Made by a program: the position numbers and the translations under genes. Of a stretch of DNA of 64,000 nt, positions 54,687-64,000 are shown one piece after another (position 1 is the stretch's first letter; every line of letters begins with the position of its first letter). The notes beneath the pieces are model-generated. The model saw nothing but the letters and a program-made list of their open reading frames with translations, was not told where the DNA came from and ran no database searches. Source of the stretch: Trichuris trichiura (lineage: Eukaryota > Nematoda > Enoplea > Trichinellida > Trichuridae); the NCBI GenBank assembly GCA_037903355.1, contig JBAJFE010000026.1, positions 3,472,001 to 3,536,000 of the forward strand, in the 5' to 3' direction.

Positions 54687-57601
54687 CCAAGGCGCTTCCA
54701 GTCATCAAGATCAACGTCGATGGTGTGCAGCGCCGTGCCCTTGTAGACACGGGCTGTACCAGATGTATTGCATATTCCGCTTGTTGCGCGAGATGGCGGC
54801 GGCAACGAGTTAACATAACTACGGTGAGCGGGGAACAGTTGCGTTGTATTGGCATCGGCTCCGTGAGCTTGGAACTGCCCTGTGGACCTACAGTTATGGT
54901 GGAGGCGATTATCTCCCCGAAAAGACCGCTAAATCTCGATTTTATTATTGGAATGAGCGGAATAATAGCTCTCGGGGGAGTGACGGTGGATGGTGAAGGA
55001 CAAGTTCGATTTGGTCAGAGAAATCCCACGATATGCGCCAGCGCCGACGCAAGGATTCACATTGACAAAAACGACTTTTTCGCTACTTATGATCCGGTCA
55101 CTCACGTTTGGACCGCAGCATGGAAATGGTCCAACGGTTCAGCTCCTGCGCAGTTATGTAATACACGAGAAGAGTACACGCCGGCAGCGGACATTCGGAA
55201 GCCCTATAGGGAGGAATTGAACAGGTGGGTACGCAATGGTTGGTTAGTGCCCTATAATGAGGAGGAATTAGGCCCGGCGAAGGCGCTCATTCCGCTTCTG
55301 GCAGTCACCCAGCGAAGTAAAGGCAAGGTCCGTCCTGTACTGGACTTTCGTGAATTGAATACTCATATCGCTGCATTTACCGGGAACAGTGACGTGTGTG
55401 CACATAAACTGCGAGAGTGGCGGCGGCAGGGTGAGAACGTTTCTATCCTGGATTTGAAACAAGCTTACCTACAGATACACATAGATAAGTCGTTGTGGCC
55501 CTATCAAACTGTTATGCTCGACGGCAGGAGATATTGCCTTACTCGACTTGGGTTTGGATTGAATGTAGCGCCCGTAATTATGACTGCTGTGGTTAACTGC
55601 GTGTTATCTCGAGATAACGACATCCGAAAAGCTACTTCCGCATACATAGACGACATCTTCGTTAACGAAAACGTCGTGAAGGCGAGTCGTGTAAAGCAGC
55701 ATTTGGCAGATTATGGTCTGATATCGAAAGCGCCGGAACGAATAGCTGACGGGGCTCGTGTTTTAGGCTTGCAGGTTAGCAGAACGCATACTGGCCTCAC
55801 GTGGGCAAGAGGAGCCAAAGTCAGTACGTTGCCAAAGCGGTTGACGCGCAGGACGATATTTTCCTACTGCGGCGAGCTAATAGGCCACTACCCGGTGTGC
55901 AGTTGGCTGAGGACGGCAGTGGCCTTTATCAAAAGAGAAGCAAATACTGCAACCGCGAACTGGGACGAACCCATCGATGACGACCGCATTCGGGAACAGC
56001 TCGCCGAAGTCGCTGATGCTGTTAAGAACCGGGACCCGGCACGTGGATGTTGGGCAGTCGCAGGAGACAAAGCCAAGCTATGGGTTGATGCAAGTACCTT
56101 GGCGATAGGCGCGGTGCTAGAAGTAAATGGAGCCGTTGTTGAGGACGCCGCATGGTTACGCCCAGAGGATGCTTGCCACATAAATATGGCGGAACTGGAC
56201 GCGGCAATTAAAGGTCTGAACCTAGCCATTTCTTGGCGCATGAAGCAGGTTGAATTAATGACGGACTCTCTGACGGTTCGGCGTTGGCTCACTGATGGTT
56301 TGTCTGGAAAAGCCCGTTTAAAGACAAAGGCCGCGAATGAAATGCTTATTCGGCGCCGCGTGGGTACTATACTTGCATTGGTTGAAGAATACGAACTGCA
56401 GTTTTCAGTTACATTGGTGCCGTCGGCGGCAAACAAAGCAGATGTTCTGACCCGCGTACCACGCCGGTGGACAGCACCGAAGGATTCGTTCACTGTGCCA
56501 GCATGTGCATCAGCGTCGGATCAAGGAATCGAGCAGCTGATCGCTGAGGTTCCTCACAGTGCGGGCCACCCGGGACTAAGGAGAACACTTTACTTTGCCA
56601 GACGGCGTAACCCGGCAATATCTAAACGATCCGTAAGGCAGGTGATCAGCGCTTGTGACGTCTGTCAATCAATCGACCCAGCGCCTGCAAAGTGGAAACA
56701 TGGGCAACTGGAGGTAGGCAGAATATGGCAAAGAATTGCGATGGACTTTGCCCATTGTAGAGGAAAACTCTTCTTAACCTTGATTGACTGCGGACCTTCG
56801 CGCTTCTCGATATGGCGTCCGCTACGGTTTCGCACCACTGCCGAGGTTATAGAACAGTTGGAAACTATATTTTTTGAACGTGGGGCGCCCGACGAAATAC
56901 TGACTGATAATGACACTGCGTTTCAGAGTCGAACATTTGCTGACTTCCTCAATCGCTGGAGCGTGCGCGTTAAATTCAGATGTGCTTACGTACCATCTGG
57001 AAATGGCATTGTCGAAAGATGCCACCGAACGATAAAAGTAATTGCAGCCAGGAAGAAATGTTCAGTGCGCGAGGCAGTATATTTATACAACGTCACGCCG
57101 CGAGACGACCGCACGGCAGCCACAGCCCCAGCGAATATGATTTATCGATATCTCATGCGGGTACGAGACGTAGATCCCGTTATCCGTACTAACCAAGACA
57201 TACGCAGCAGGTACAATGTTGGCGATGAAGTATGGACACGACCGCCAGCGGGAAGATGTGACACGCGATACAACGAAGGGACTGTTACAAACGTCTTGTC
57301 CGATCAAGCAGTGGAAATAGACGGAATACCGCGACATGTGCGAGATGTCCGTCGCCGTGCACCGCCACCGGATCGACAGAACGGCACTCACAGCACCGAA
57401 GATGAAGTCGAGGAACCGCTACTCATTCGCGTGCCGATACGAGATTCCAACGTAGATGCAGAACCACCGGTGCGCCTTTACGAATCGGGGGAGCGCCCCG
57501 AGCAAACGCGGAGCGCAGATCAGGGCACAGACTCACCGGGACCACAACTACGTCGCTCGAGAAGAATTCGCCAGCCAAGAGGTTGCTCAATTTGTGATTA
57601 G
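54569..57601 (+). CDS. pol: Gypsy pol polyprotein (protease, RT, RNase H, integrase), expressed by -1 frameshift
   Basis: An open frame of about 1010 codons in the -1 frame relative to gag. Domains in order: aspartic protease (ALVDTGCT, near 54740), RT (KVRPVLDFRELN, ILDLKQAYLQIHI with the first Asp, LTRLGFGLNVAP, and YIDDIF with the Asp pair near 55650), RNase H (LWVDAS, MAELDAAIKGL, LMTDSLTVRRWL) and integrase. The integrase has an HHCC zinc region (EVPHSAGHPG ... CDVCQSID) and a DDE core of MDFAH, LTDNDTAFQS and GIVERCHR. All catalytic residues are present. The C-terminus carries a YNVGDEVWTR block and a basic tail. No stops or frameshifts. It lacks its own start in context, consistent with Gag-Pol fusion. 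Confidence 0.95.
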   Translation, partial: SALWTAAEAESRSARVRQPQAAGKREWGGKISAVPLPNLTKALPVIKINVDGVQRRALVDTGCTRCIAYSACCARWRRQRVNITTVSGEQLRCIGIGSVSLELPCGPTVMVEAIISPKRPLNLDFIIGMSGIIALGGVTVDGEGQVRFGQRNPTICASADARIHIDKNDFFATYDPVTHVWTAAWKWSNGSAPAQLCNTREEYTPAADIRKPYREELNRWVRNGWLVPYNEEELGPAKALIPLLAVTQRSKGKVRPVLDFRELNTHIAAFTGNSDVCAHKLREWRRQGENVSILDLKQAYLQIHIDKSLWPYQTVMLDGRRYCLTRLGFGLNVAPVIMTAVVNCVLSRDNDIRKATSAYIDDIFVNENVVKASRVKQHLADYGLISKAPERIADGARVLGLQVSRTHTGLTWARGAKVSTLPKRLTRRTIFSYCGELIGHYPVCSWLRTAVAFIKREANTATANWDEPIDDDRIREQLAEVADAVKNRDPARGCWAVAGDKAKLWVDASTLAIGAVLEVNGAVVEDAAWLRPEDACHINMAELDAAIKGLNLAISWRMKQVELMTDSLTVRRWLTDGLSGKARLKTKAANEMLIRRRVGTILALVEEYELQFSVTLVPSAANKADVLTRVPRRWTAPKDSFTVPACASASDQGIEQLIAEVPHSAGHPGLRRTLYFARRRNPAISKRSVRQVISACDVCQSIDPAPAKWKHGQLEVGRIWQRIAMDFAHCRGKLFLTLIDCGPSRFSIWRPLRFRTTAEVIEQLETIFFERGAPDEILTDNDTAFQSRTFADFLNRWSVRVKFRCAYVPSGNGIVERCHRTIKVIAARKKCSVREAVYLYNVTPRDDRTAATAPANMIYRYLMRVRDVDPVIRTNQDIRSRYNVGDEVWTRPPAGRCDTRYNEGTVTNVLSDQAVEIDGIPRHVRDVRRRAPPPDRQNGTHSTEDEVEEPLLIRVPIRDSNVDAEPPVRLYESGERPEQTRSADQGTDSPGPQLRRSRRIRQPRGCSICD
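54635..54678 (+). promoter_or_regulatory. programmed -1 ribosomal frameshift signal in the gag/pol overlap
   Basis: The heptamer GGGAAAC at 54635-54641 fits X-XXY-YYZ in the gag frame (G GGA AAC). After a 7-base spacer, GGGAGGG (54649-54655) pairs with CCCTCCC (54672-54678), a 7-bp stem almost all G-C with a 16-base loop. The slip moves reading to CGA GAA TGG, exactly the open pol frame. GGGAAAC is a known slippery site in RNA viruses of the polerovirus group (established knowledge). Confidence 0.85.
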
Positions 57602-57615
57602 AAATCAGGGGGGCA

Positions 57616-57857
57616 TGTGCTTTAGAATGATGCTCTCCCTACTGCAGGACAGGAAAGCGTGGGTGGCTGAGCAGACGGCCGAGCAGCTGGCAGAGCTGAT
57701 AGGGTGAATCAGCAGCGCAGACAGAAGCTGGCGCGGTCGAGAAGTGCGTGGGCACTTGCGATATAAGCGTACTACGGGGAGTTTTTAGTCATTGTTGTCG
57801 TGTCTGTCCGAGTGAGCTTGAATAAAGAATTTCGTGTGCTGGAGCTGTGAAATTACA
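57616..57857 (+). repeat. Gypsy 3' LTR
   Basis: 242 bp, no difference from the 5' LTR found by eye, followed by the AGGAG duplication. AATAAA at about 57821 is the likely poly(A) signal. Confidence 0.95.
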
Positions 57858-58059
57858 AGGAGCCGACCCACTCACCTCCCCTTGTAGCTATTTATGGAGA
57901 CTGCTCATCCCGTCTGACAGTCTCTGTCTGGTCTACTCGTCTCTAACGTCTATACTCCGCGTGATAACTTATACTCAATAAACGGTTATTGGTATGTCTC
58001 AGAGTGTGTTGTCAGCAGCAAAGCTAAGACACAACAATAATAAAATATTCGTATACAAT

Positions 58060-58530
58060 GTGAGTCGCGTAAACTCTTCTCACCACGTTTATTCGTAACG
58101 CTCCACCCTTGTAGCTTCGCTGCAATGCTACTATGGCAGCTTTGAAGCTTCCAGTAACGCGATTCTCGACGCTGGTCTAACGTATAATCCGGTGCTGTTT
58201 TCATGGTTACCGTCCCAATGATGCCGTTTTTTCCTGGATTTACCTTCACCACGCGATCCGTAGTCTAAGCGCCTTTTTTTGTAATAAGTCGGAAGCGATC
58301 GCAAAACCACCACCTTGAAGATTCCGTCGATCCAAGACCCACTCGATGCGGGTTTGCAACGTCGGCAAGTACATAGTCTTTGAGCCATCTTTTCCAAAAA
58401 AAAGTGGGCAATGGTTTGAGCGATCTTCCACTGACGCTGTGAAGCATAGGTCCGCAAAGCGGCGATATCGCCCGCGGGGGGAGATGAGAGAGCACAAGGG
58501 GGACGATGAGCACCCCGTGCTGGGACGTTA
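58060..58530 (-). pseudogene. BEL/Pao integrase C-terminus, frameshifted
   Basis: On the minus strand: VLIVPLVLSHLPPRAISPLC, then PLPTFFWKRWLKDYV, the LTKKGA-like end of one frame, and after a shift DRVVKVNPGKNGIIGTVTMK with YWKLQ. The FW-RW and GRVV-V-PG-DG order is that of BEL/Pao polyprotein ends, and an LTR follows at 58036. Confidence 0.8.
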
Positions 58531-59293
58531 AGAATCACATAAGAAGAACCCTGGAAGAATTATCCCTAACACAAATGGGCTGTCAGAGAGACCGGCTTAA
58601 GAGTGCTGACTGTTCACACAGGCAACGGCACACCTTTACGTCTTACCATTGCTGTTCAAGTTGAAAAAATACTGATGAAGCAAAGCGCTATTGGTCGCGG
58701 AATGGTTGAATTAGCTTGCAAATGGTCAAAGGCATGTTCTGAAGATTTCATTCCCTGTGAACCCAATCCTATTATTGCGAACTAGCAAACTTATATTCTG
58801 AATTTCCAATTCGCAGCAAGGTTCTTCTTGTCTACGCGCTTTCAGTTTTCTTCAGCGGAAGTATGTCTAATGATTGAAAAGTTCTCTGATGCGGTGGAAT
58901 CATTAGAACAGGCACATTCACTCACTTTTGGTTTTGTTACTCACTATGGTCATGAGCAAGCGTGGTTAGCTCACTCGTTCGCTGAACTCTTGCTTGACTA
59001 AATACGAGGGATGCTAGGAAAGTTCGCGGAAAGACGGTGCAGTGCTTAACAGGACGTCAACCGATGGACCAAAACATGCTTAATCTTATCTCTGTTATCT
59101 TTGGGCTTGTGCGAAAAGGTAGCTTTATCCGACGCTGCGCCAGTGCGGTACAAGCTGCTCTTAAGTTAATCGTTTTTCTCATGACATGGAAAATCTTCAT
59201 TTTGAGGTCAGGGCTAGCATTAAATTTTTATGCAAGCGTGGTTGGTAGCCGAGGAAGATTATTCAATCTTTTCAGCAGGTTTACGGAAATGGT
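58462..59293 (+). repeat. 0.83-kb repeat with BEL/Pao tail (copy 2)
   Basis: Inverted partner of 22405-23236. The first 80 bases overlap the BEL/Pao pol fragment. The rest carries frames at 58603-58785 and 59037-59363 that are conserved between the two copies but match nothing I know. Confidence 0.8.
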
Positions 59294-61744
59294 AAATTTT
59301 CCGCTTTTGACATACACGGTAAAATTCTACGTCTGTTTTTTGCTGTACTTGTCGCCTTGTTAGCTACAACAGTATTATACGTTACTCATGCTGGACGTCG
59401 GTTTTTCGAACTCCGTAACATTGTATTCAAGTTTAGTATTTGACTTTAGCAAGCAGTAAAAGTTGACTATGTTGGCAAATCTGTGTGATGGCTGAAACTG
59501 ATGCCCTAGTAGCGATCTTACCATGTCAGGCTCAATATTCGTTAGCAGCAATCTTAAGTCCCCAGTAAACCTGAAAAATGCGGGTTCCAACGGCGACACT
59601 TCGGCAGCTTATCCCGTTAAACATGCGCTTTCATATCACTGCACAGATAGTTGCACATTCGTAAGCTCATCTGCGCGATGAATCTTCCCATGTGATGACT
59701 GATTCTGGGACTTGTACATTGTCTACCCACCGGAAGTTCGGGCGGCAATTTCAAAAGGACGTCAAGCGGGGATTACTACGTCGCCTGAACAATGGCTGAC
59801 CTAAGCTATTGTTCACTGTGCACTGGTGCGAGCGATGCGTATCAGCGAAAGAACGCTGCACACCTGGAAACAGTTGGCCGTTCTGGTAATTGTTTCCAAG
59901 TGTAAAAAACCCTTCGGTCAAGCAACAGCTAGAGGGCATATCGTTTCGACCCAAGTTTCAAATCGACCAACTCTCATCGAGTCATCCAGGAAAAGTACTG
60001 AAGTCAAAACGACTCGCACCCCAAGTATTACTTGATCGAAGGATAAAAGGGAGGATTCACGGTTCAAATGGTTCCTAGAATAAGAAAACAACAGAGAATG
60101 AGCTCAGGTCGAAATGACATGCGTTTTACATATTGCTTGGCCGAAAAAGTTTTGCGTTGATTCAACAGAGTACTTTTCGTTTATTAACGCCCCGCTCATC
60201 CAGTTTTTTGTAAATATGCTAATTATTTCTGAACGAGCTGCCCGCAGTAGCGATAAGAAATAGTAATGGCCGTCTTACGGCAGTATGTGCAAGCAGGCTA
60301 GATAGCTCCTTGTTGAATATCGAGGTATCTTTATCCTTCATGGAAGTGCCTTCTTCTTTAGAAAGTATGAGAACAGCTGCCACACAGTAGTGACTTATCT
60401 ACGGCGTAGTTACTTAATCGCAACCGTTCTCCAATTTTAGTTTGGAGTTAAGTGGTTTAAGCTCATTATACTAGAAGACAATTGTTGCACAATATTCTTG
60501 GATTCACGTCATGGCTGAACAAGCAGCCACTTCGAACAAAGAAGCAGTGTGTGACGATATGAGCGGCACCTATCGCAGCATAAACGATGCCTACGGGTTG
60601 CTATTGACAAAGATAGAACTACTGCTCTGGAGCTTTTGTTGAGGTCAGGAATGATAAAATGAAGTCAGTGGGTTGCAAATGTTAATTAATTGAGTTATCC
60701 TTTAAGCATTATTCGACAAATTAGATTTCTTTTAAAGCTTTATGAGAAAAGTTCATTTACACCACTCTTAACTATGTCTAGCTGTATCTATTTACAAATG
60801 AGTTTAATAGAGTGTTACGTAAAAATAGATTGCACTTCACTGCTGTTAAAGTAAGCTAATCATTTGACCCTTTCATCGCTTAATCATCAAAAAGCTTGGA
60901 ACTGCATAAAAGGTTTGCTCGATTCCTTCTCAGGCAAGGAATCGATTGAAATCTCTATCAGTTAGAAAAAGTGGTAAAACTATGCTAAAATCATTTTTCT
61001 CTCCATATGCAGCTGAGGATAACTTCGACTGACGTGTTGATTCATCTAATCGCTGCTGTGTTTCTATTCTGTTCATCAACCATTACTTTGGTCGCAAAGC
61101 TAGTTATTAATGCTCTTGTGAGCGAAAACATGCGTTGTTAACTCGTTGCCAAGGTTACGATTCGATTCGAATTGGTAGTTGTATTCTTCCATCTGAATCG
61201 GTTGTGTCCTGATTGTTGCCTTATAGGCAACTGGATTGTTTTATTTGTTCTTTGAATAGTTGCGAGAGCAATCTATTCCACGCTTTTTAGCAGCAGCTCA
61301 AAAATTACTTTGGCTGGTTGATTTGTCCTGAAAACGACGGGAGTTTTTCTGGAGTTCAGGTAAGCCCTTCTGTGCGAAAAGAAGGGAGACTTGAAGTCTT
61401 GAACCTTCTTCACAAGTTTAGAGCATAGTGCGCATGTTTTTGAATGCTTAAGAAAGAGATGAACTACCGCGTTCTAATTAGGCACTAGTTATTTTTTGTT
61501 TCCAATATTTAAACTTAAACGAACAGCATCCAACTTGACGTTAATTTCGTTTACTCGCGATGGATTAATTTATTTTTCAGTGCTGAATCACCGATTAGTT
61601 GTCACTTTATCATTGCATTCTATCCTTCAGGGTTAAACTGTGGCACTAAAGACGTAAGCTGCAGTATTCAAGCATTTTTAATGGTATCTTTAGCCATCTC
61701 AGTTCTCTTACAGGCTATAGTCAACGTTTAAAGAACGTTGCAAG
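59294..61744. other. intergenic, nothing recognised
   Basis: Only short frames. A plus-strand frame at 59826-60035 has no domain. AT-rich from about 60100 on. Confidence 0.25.
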
Positions 61745-62931
61745 TACAGCCGACCCTCGTTATCCGCGGTTAATTCGTCCAAAATTTTGAGCGTTTTACC
61801 GCGTTATTTAGGATACCCTATGAAAAAGGCTAAATAGCTTTTATTCTAGCCGCGTATCTCGTCCCCCCTTTGAATTCCTTCCGGAACGGTTACCATGCCT
61901 AGTAATCCTTCGAAGCTTGGTACTACAGAATCTAGCTACGAGATAATGACATCAATGAGACTGCGCTTGTCCAGTGGGGTTAGCCACCAGAGTCCAGGCC
62001 GTCAGATACAAGAAGGGATGAAAGTAAGATGCCCTTTCTTTAAATGCCTGGGAATCGCCTTGCTTTAATGAGCTAACCGATGTACTGGTGCGCGGAATGG
62101 TTACAATGCAGGGGAAATATAAAACGCAGAGGCGCACTTCAGCAGAAATAAGGAACATTGCAGAGAACACGTCCACATAGAACAAAACGTCTACGGCAGA
62201 AACGTTTGGGGCATCAGGAATCAGACAATTTACCCACTTTCTATAGGTGGTGCAGATCCCCTGGAGAACGGCCAGTGCTAAGGTTTCTTGAACTTGTTGG
62301 TAGCAAAACTTCTCCCCTTAGATGTTAGTCTTCGCAGCTGCTGGAGTTTTATTTAAAACATTGTTATAGGGAGCTGTATTTGCCTTTTCTTAGCTTTATC
62401 GAATAAATCTTGTAGCGGCTTCAACGAAACCGTTACTCCTCGTATAACGATGATGCCGTGTTCCATGGATGGATCGTAGTCAGCAGTCGTATCCTTTCGG
62501 ACTTGCGCTTGCTGGAAAATGCTGGCAAGCTTTTGCAGCGTCCAATCCGATGGTGTTTGAGCTCCCGTATCTTCCATAATGTCGTCGTCGCTGCCCTTAG
62601 GTGATTGCATCAGTTCCTCGAGTTCCTCGTTGATGAACGGTTTTCCACGATCTTCTATGCGCTCCCTGATATCTTCTTCTACCATGTCGGAGAAACCCTC
62701 ACCTCCCAACCTGTTGTCAAAATTCACTATGTCCATGACCTCCTCATAGATGGCACCTAACTCTTCGCATTTACTGGCTGCGTCTCCCCACGAACCAGCA
62801 ACCATTGACTGTTCTAGGCTTTATCTCGTGTACCGCCGTGCGAAAGATGACGCCACTATTTCACGCCGGACGAACCGCGTTGTATAGAGCCCCGCGGATA
62901 ATGAGGCCACGGATAAGGAGGGCCGACTGTA
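61745..62931 (-). mobile_element. Tigger1-like element, internally deleted copy B
   Basis: The left end TACAGCCGACCCTCGTTATC (61745) and the right end on the minus strand TACAGTCGGCCCTCCTTATC (from 62931) are an inverted pair flanked by TA. 62041-62350 and 62353-62805 match copy A (16351-17695) in inverted orientation. It contains only the C-terminal part of the transposase. Confidence 0.88.
62353..62805 (-). pseudogene. Tigger1-type transposase, C-terminal acidic part only
   Basis: 150 open codons on the minus strand. The protein is acidic (CEELGAIYEEVMDIVNFDNR, DMVEEDIRERIEDRGKPFIN, EELEELMQSPKGSDDD) and ends with a basic-hydrophobic stretch (PLQDLFDKAKKRQIQLP). This is the region after the DDE core in Tigger1-type proteins. 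It is open here but broken by stops in copy A. Confidence 0.75.
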
Positions 62932-63325
62932 TATCTAACGTTACTTTTGTTGACATAGACTTACTCACAACTGTTAGTCGAATTCTCTTTCACGGGGATT
63001 CAAGAAATAGTAGTACTGCTTCGGGTCTTTTTGCTCTATCGGAACTGTGAAATTTTTCCGCTTGATTGGGCATTATCGCGGTTATGTCGGAAGACCTGTC
63101 TGGGATCCCTCTTACCGCGCACAGTCGTTCTGTTACTTGCCTAAGCCTAAACCTAAACACAAGGAGCTGATGCGCATCTGACGTAGAGCACTGTAACTCG
63201 CCTAAGCCTAACCGAAGCACACAAAACTGGTCTGTTCTTGAAGTTGAACAATGGAACCGGCAGGCATGTCTTCTTCGAGTGGAAAGATCGTGACACCTAC
63301 GAAATGGAGTACCAATGGGTAGTCA
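62932..63325. other. spacer before the Merlin fragment
   Basis: No gene recognised. A plus-strand frame near 63235-63330 may be the decayed start of the Merlin transposase. Confidence 0.3.
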
Positions 63326-63780
63326 GAACGTATCGTGGAACTGGTGAATCGTTTCTCGTCTGATACCTTGCTTTCCATCCTACTGTCTCACGCGCGGTCT
63401 GGGACTACCGTCGTAACGGACGGGTGGCAATCCTACAGGTGCCTTGCTGAACACCAGTACAAGTACCTGAAGGTGAACCTGAGGTTACACTTTGTGGAGC
63501 TTTCCAGCGGAGCGCACATACAAACTGTCAAATCGATGTGGTCCCAGGAGAAGCGCGCGCATAGGTAAAGCTGCAGCACGCACAAAGCATGCTTCCGTTG
63601 CACCTGTGCGAGTTGATGTGGAGGAGGAGGAGGAAGAGACACGATCAAGACGAGTTCGACAGAATTCTGAACTACATTGCCTGCTGCATCCATCCGTATG
63701 ACCCTCACATCTACTCCATATTTCCTACTCGCCGCGCACAACGGTCTGTTCCAGCAAAATTTGAATGCAATCACTGACCG
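63326..63780 (+). pseudogene. Merlin (ISXO2/IS1595-like) transposase C-terminal half
   Basis: The frame reads RIVELVNRFSSDTLLSILLS, then SGTTVVTDGWQSYRCLAEHQ (catalytic Asp), HFVELSSGAHIQTVKSMWSQ and EKRAHR with a stop near 63566. After a frameshift, KLQHAQSMLPLHLCELMWRR and later FDRILNYIA continue the family C-terminus. Where the family has the catalytic Glu (HTQTIE-LW) this copy has Lys (IQTVKSMW). It is therefore inactive both by frameshift and by active-site loss. Confidence 0.8.
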
Positions 63781-64000
63781 ATGTAAGTCGAACTCTCCAT
63801 TGTACCGTCTACCAGTAGCAGTAGTTATACCAAATCCGACGCCTCGAGCATTCTGTACGGTTTGGCGATTGCGTCCGCCTAAGACTAAAGCTGTTTCCCT
63901 AACATTAACCTGCAGACTCACCAACTGCGCACTCTGAGCTCCGTCACTCCTATCTGTGAACAATGTCACACTGGCACTAGCGCTTGCCGGCAGACAGACG
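63781..64000. other. window end, nothing recognised
   Basis: No supported feature in the last 220 bases. Confidence 0.3.

Larger units (their letters stand above)
53626..57857 (+). mobile_element. complete Ty3/Gypsy LTR retrotransposon (4.23 kb)
   Basis: LTR (53626-53867), gag, pol (PR-RT-RNaseH-INT) and LTR (57616-57857) are all present on the plus strand. LTRs run TG...CA. The order RT-RNaseH-integrase places it in Ty3/Gypsy rather than Copia or BEL. Gag and pol overlap and are joined by a probable -1 frameshift. A purine tract (AAATCAGGGGGGCA) precedes the 3' LTR as polypurine tract. It is inserted in the LTR of an older BEL/Pao element. Base composition is visibly more GC-rich than the surroundings. 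Confidence 0.97.
53621..57862. repeat. 5-bp target site duplication AGGAG of the Gypsy element
   Basis: AGGAG occurs immediately before the 5' LTR (53621-53625) and immediately after the 3' LTR (57858-57862). Confidence 0.95.
53458..58036 (-). mobile_element. BEL/Pao LTR, split by a Gypsy insertion
   Basis: On the minus strand the LTR would begin TGTTGTGTCTTAGC at 58036 and end ATACATAACA at 53458. With the Gypsy element and one copy of its 5-bp duplication removed, about 340 bases remain. It sits directly after a BEL/Pao integrase C-terminus (58530-58060) and is therefore that element's 3' LTR. The 5' portion of the BEL/Pao element was not found to the right. Confidence 0.65.

Noticed and set aside
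54553..54813. A third open frame in the gag/pol overlap region of the Gypsy element
   Set aside because: It is a frame shadow of gag and pol, without motifs, and pol in the -1 frame fully explains the region.
58600..59363. A peroxisomal PEX11-like gene in the duplicated 0.83-kb repeat
   Set aside because: A short RLFNLF-type helix looked similar, but the other blocks would be in the wrong order and stops intervene.

Overview
The window is nuclear DNA from an animal, most likely a nematode. Three conserved metazoan genes have clear spliced structures, many with very short introns (about 48-60 bp). The rest is dense with decayed transposons: Tigger/pogo, mariner, Merlin, hAT, Penelope, BEL/Pao and Ty3/Gypsy. 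The mix (jerky-like and GTF2IRD2-like transposases, 50-bp introns) resembles clade I nematodes such as whipworms. That placement is inference; no rRNA or mitochondrial sequence is present to fix it.

Host genes. A small two-exon coiled-coil gene lies at 642-978 (+). A complete seven-exon TMEM39 orthologue, an ER multi-pass protein, lies at 5183-6853 (+). A possible two-exon small membrane protein lies at 9099-9946 (+). Three central exons of a divergent proteasomal ATPase RPT5/PSMC3 lie at 18399-21538 (-), with both ends unlocated. A complete six-exon NIPP1/PPP1R8 gene spans 32529-40375 (-) because one intron has grown to about 6.6 kb of decayed repeats. The mitochondrial ribosomal protein mS22 (MRPS22) lies at about 50915-52019 (-). 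Several weaker candidate exons are listed with low confidence.

Mobile DNA, left to right: a dead Tigger/pogo element (about 1562-3866) and its internally deleted relative (8618-8934); a BEL/Pao integrase tail (8127-8600); a Merlin fragment split by a mariner (11231-12685); a 156-bp hairpin (13148-13303); a jerky-like pseudogene (14950-16135); a deleted Tigger1-like element (16351-17695) with an inverted sibling (61745-62931); hAT miniature elements with 8-bp target duplications; two hAT transposase pseudogenes (24.3-25.9 kb and 46.8-48.9 kb); another Tigger1-like element (41504-43447); a Penelope fragment (43560-44230); decayed Gypsy leader and gag pieces (49.1-50.7 kb); and a second Merlin fragment (63.3-63.8 kb).

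The standout is a complete, apparently young Ty3/Gypsy retrotransposon at 53626-57857. Its two 242-bp LTRs look identical by eye, it has a perfect 5-bp target duplication, and gag and pol are open. A textbook -1 frameshift signal lies in the gag/pol overlap. It sits inside the LTR of an older BEL/Pao element on the opposite strand.

No CRISPR arrays, operons of bacterial type, rRNA genes or convincing tRNA genes were seen.
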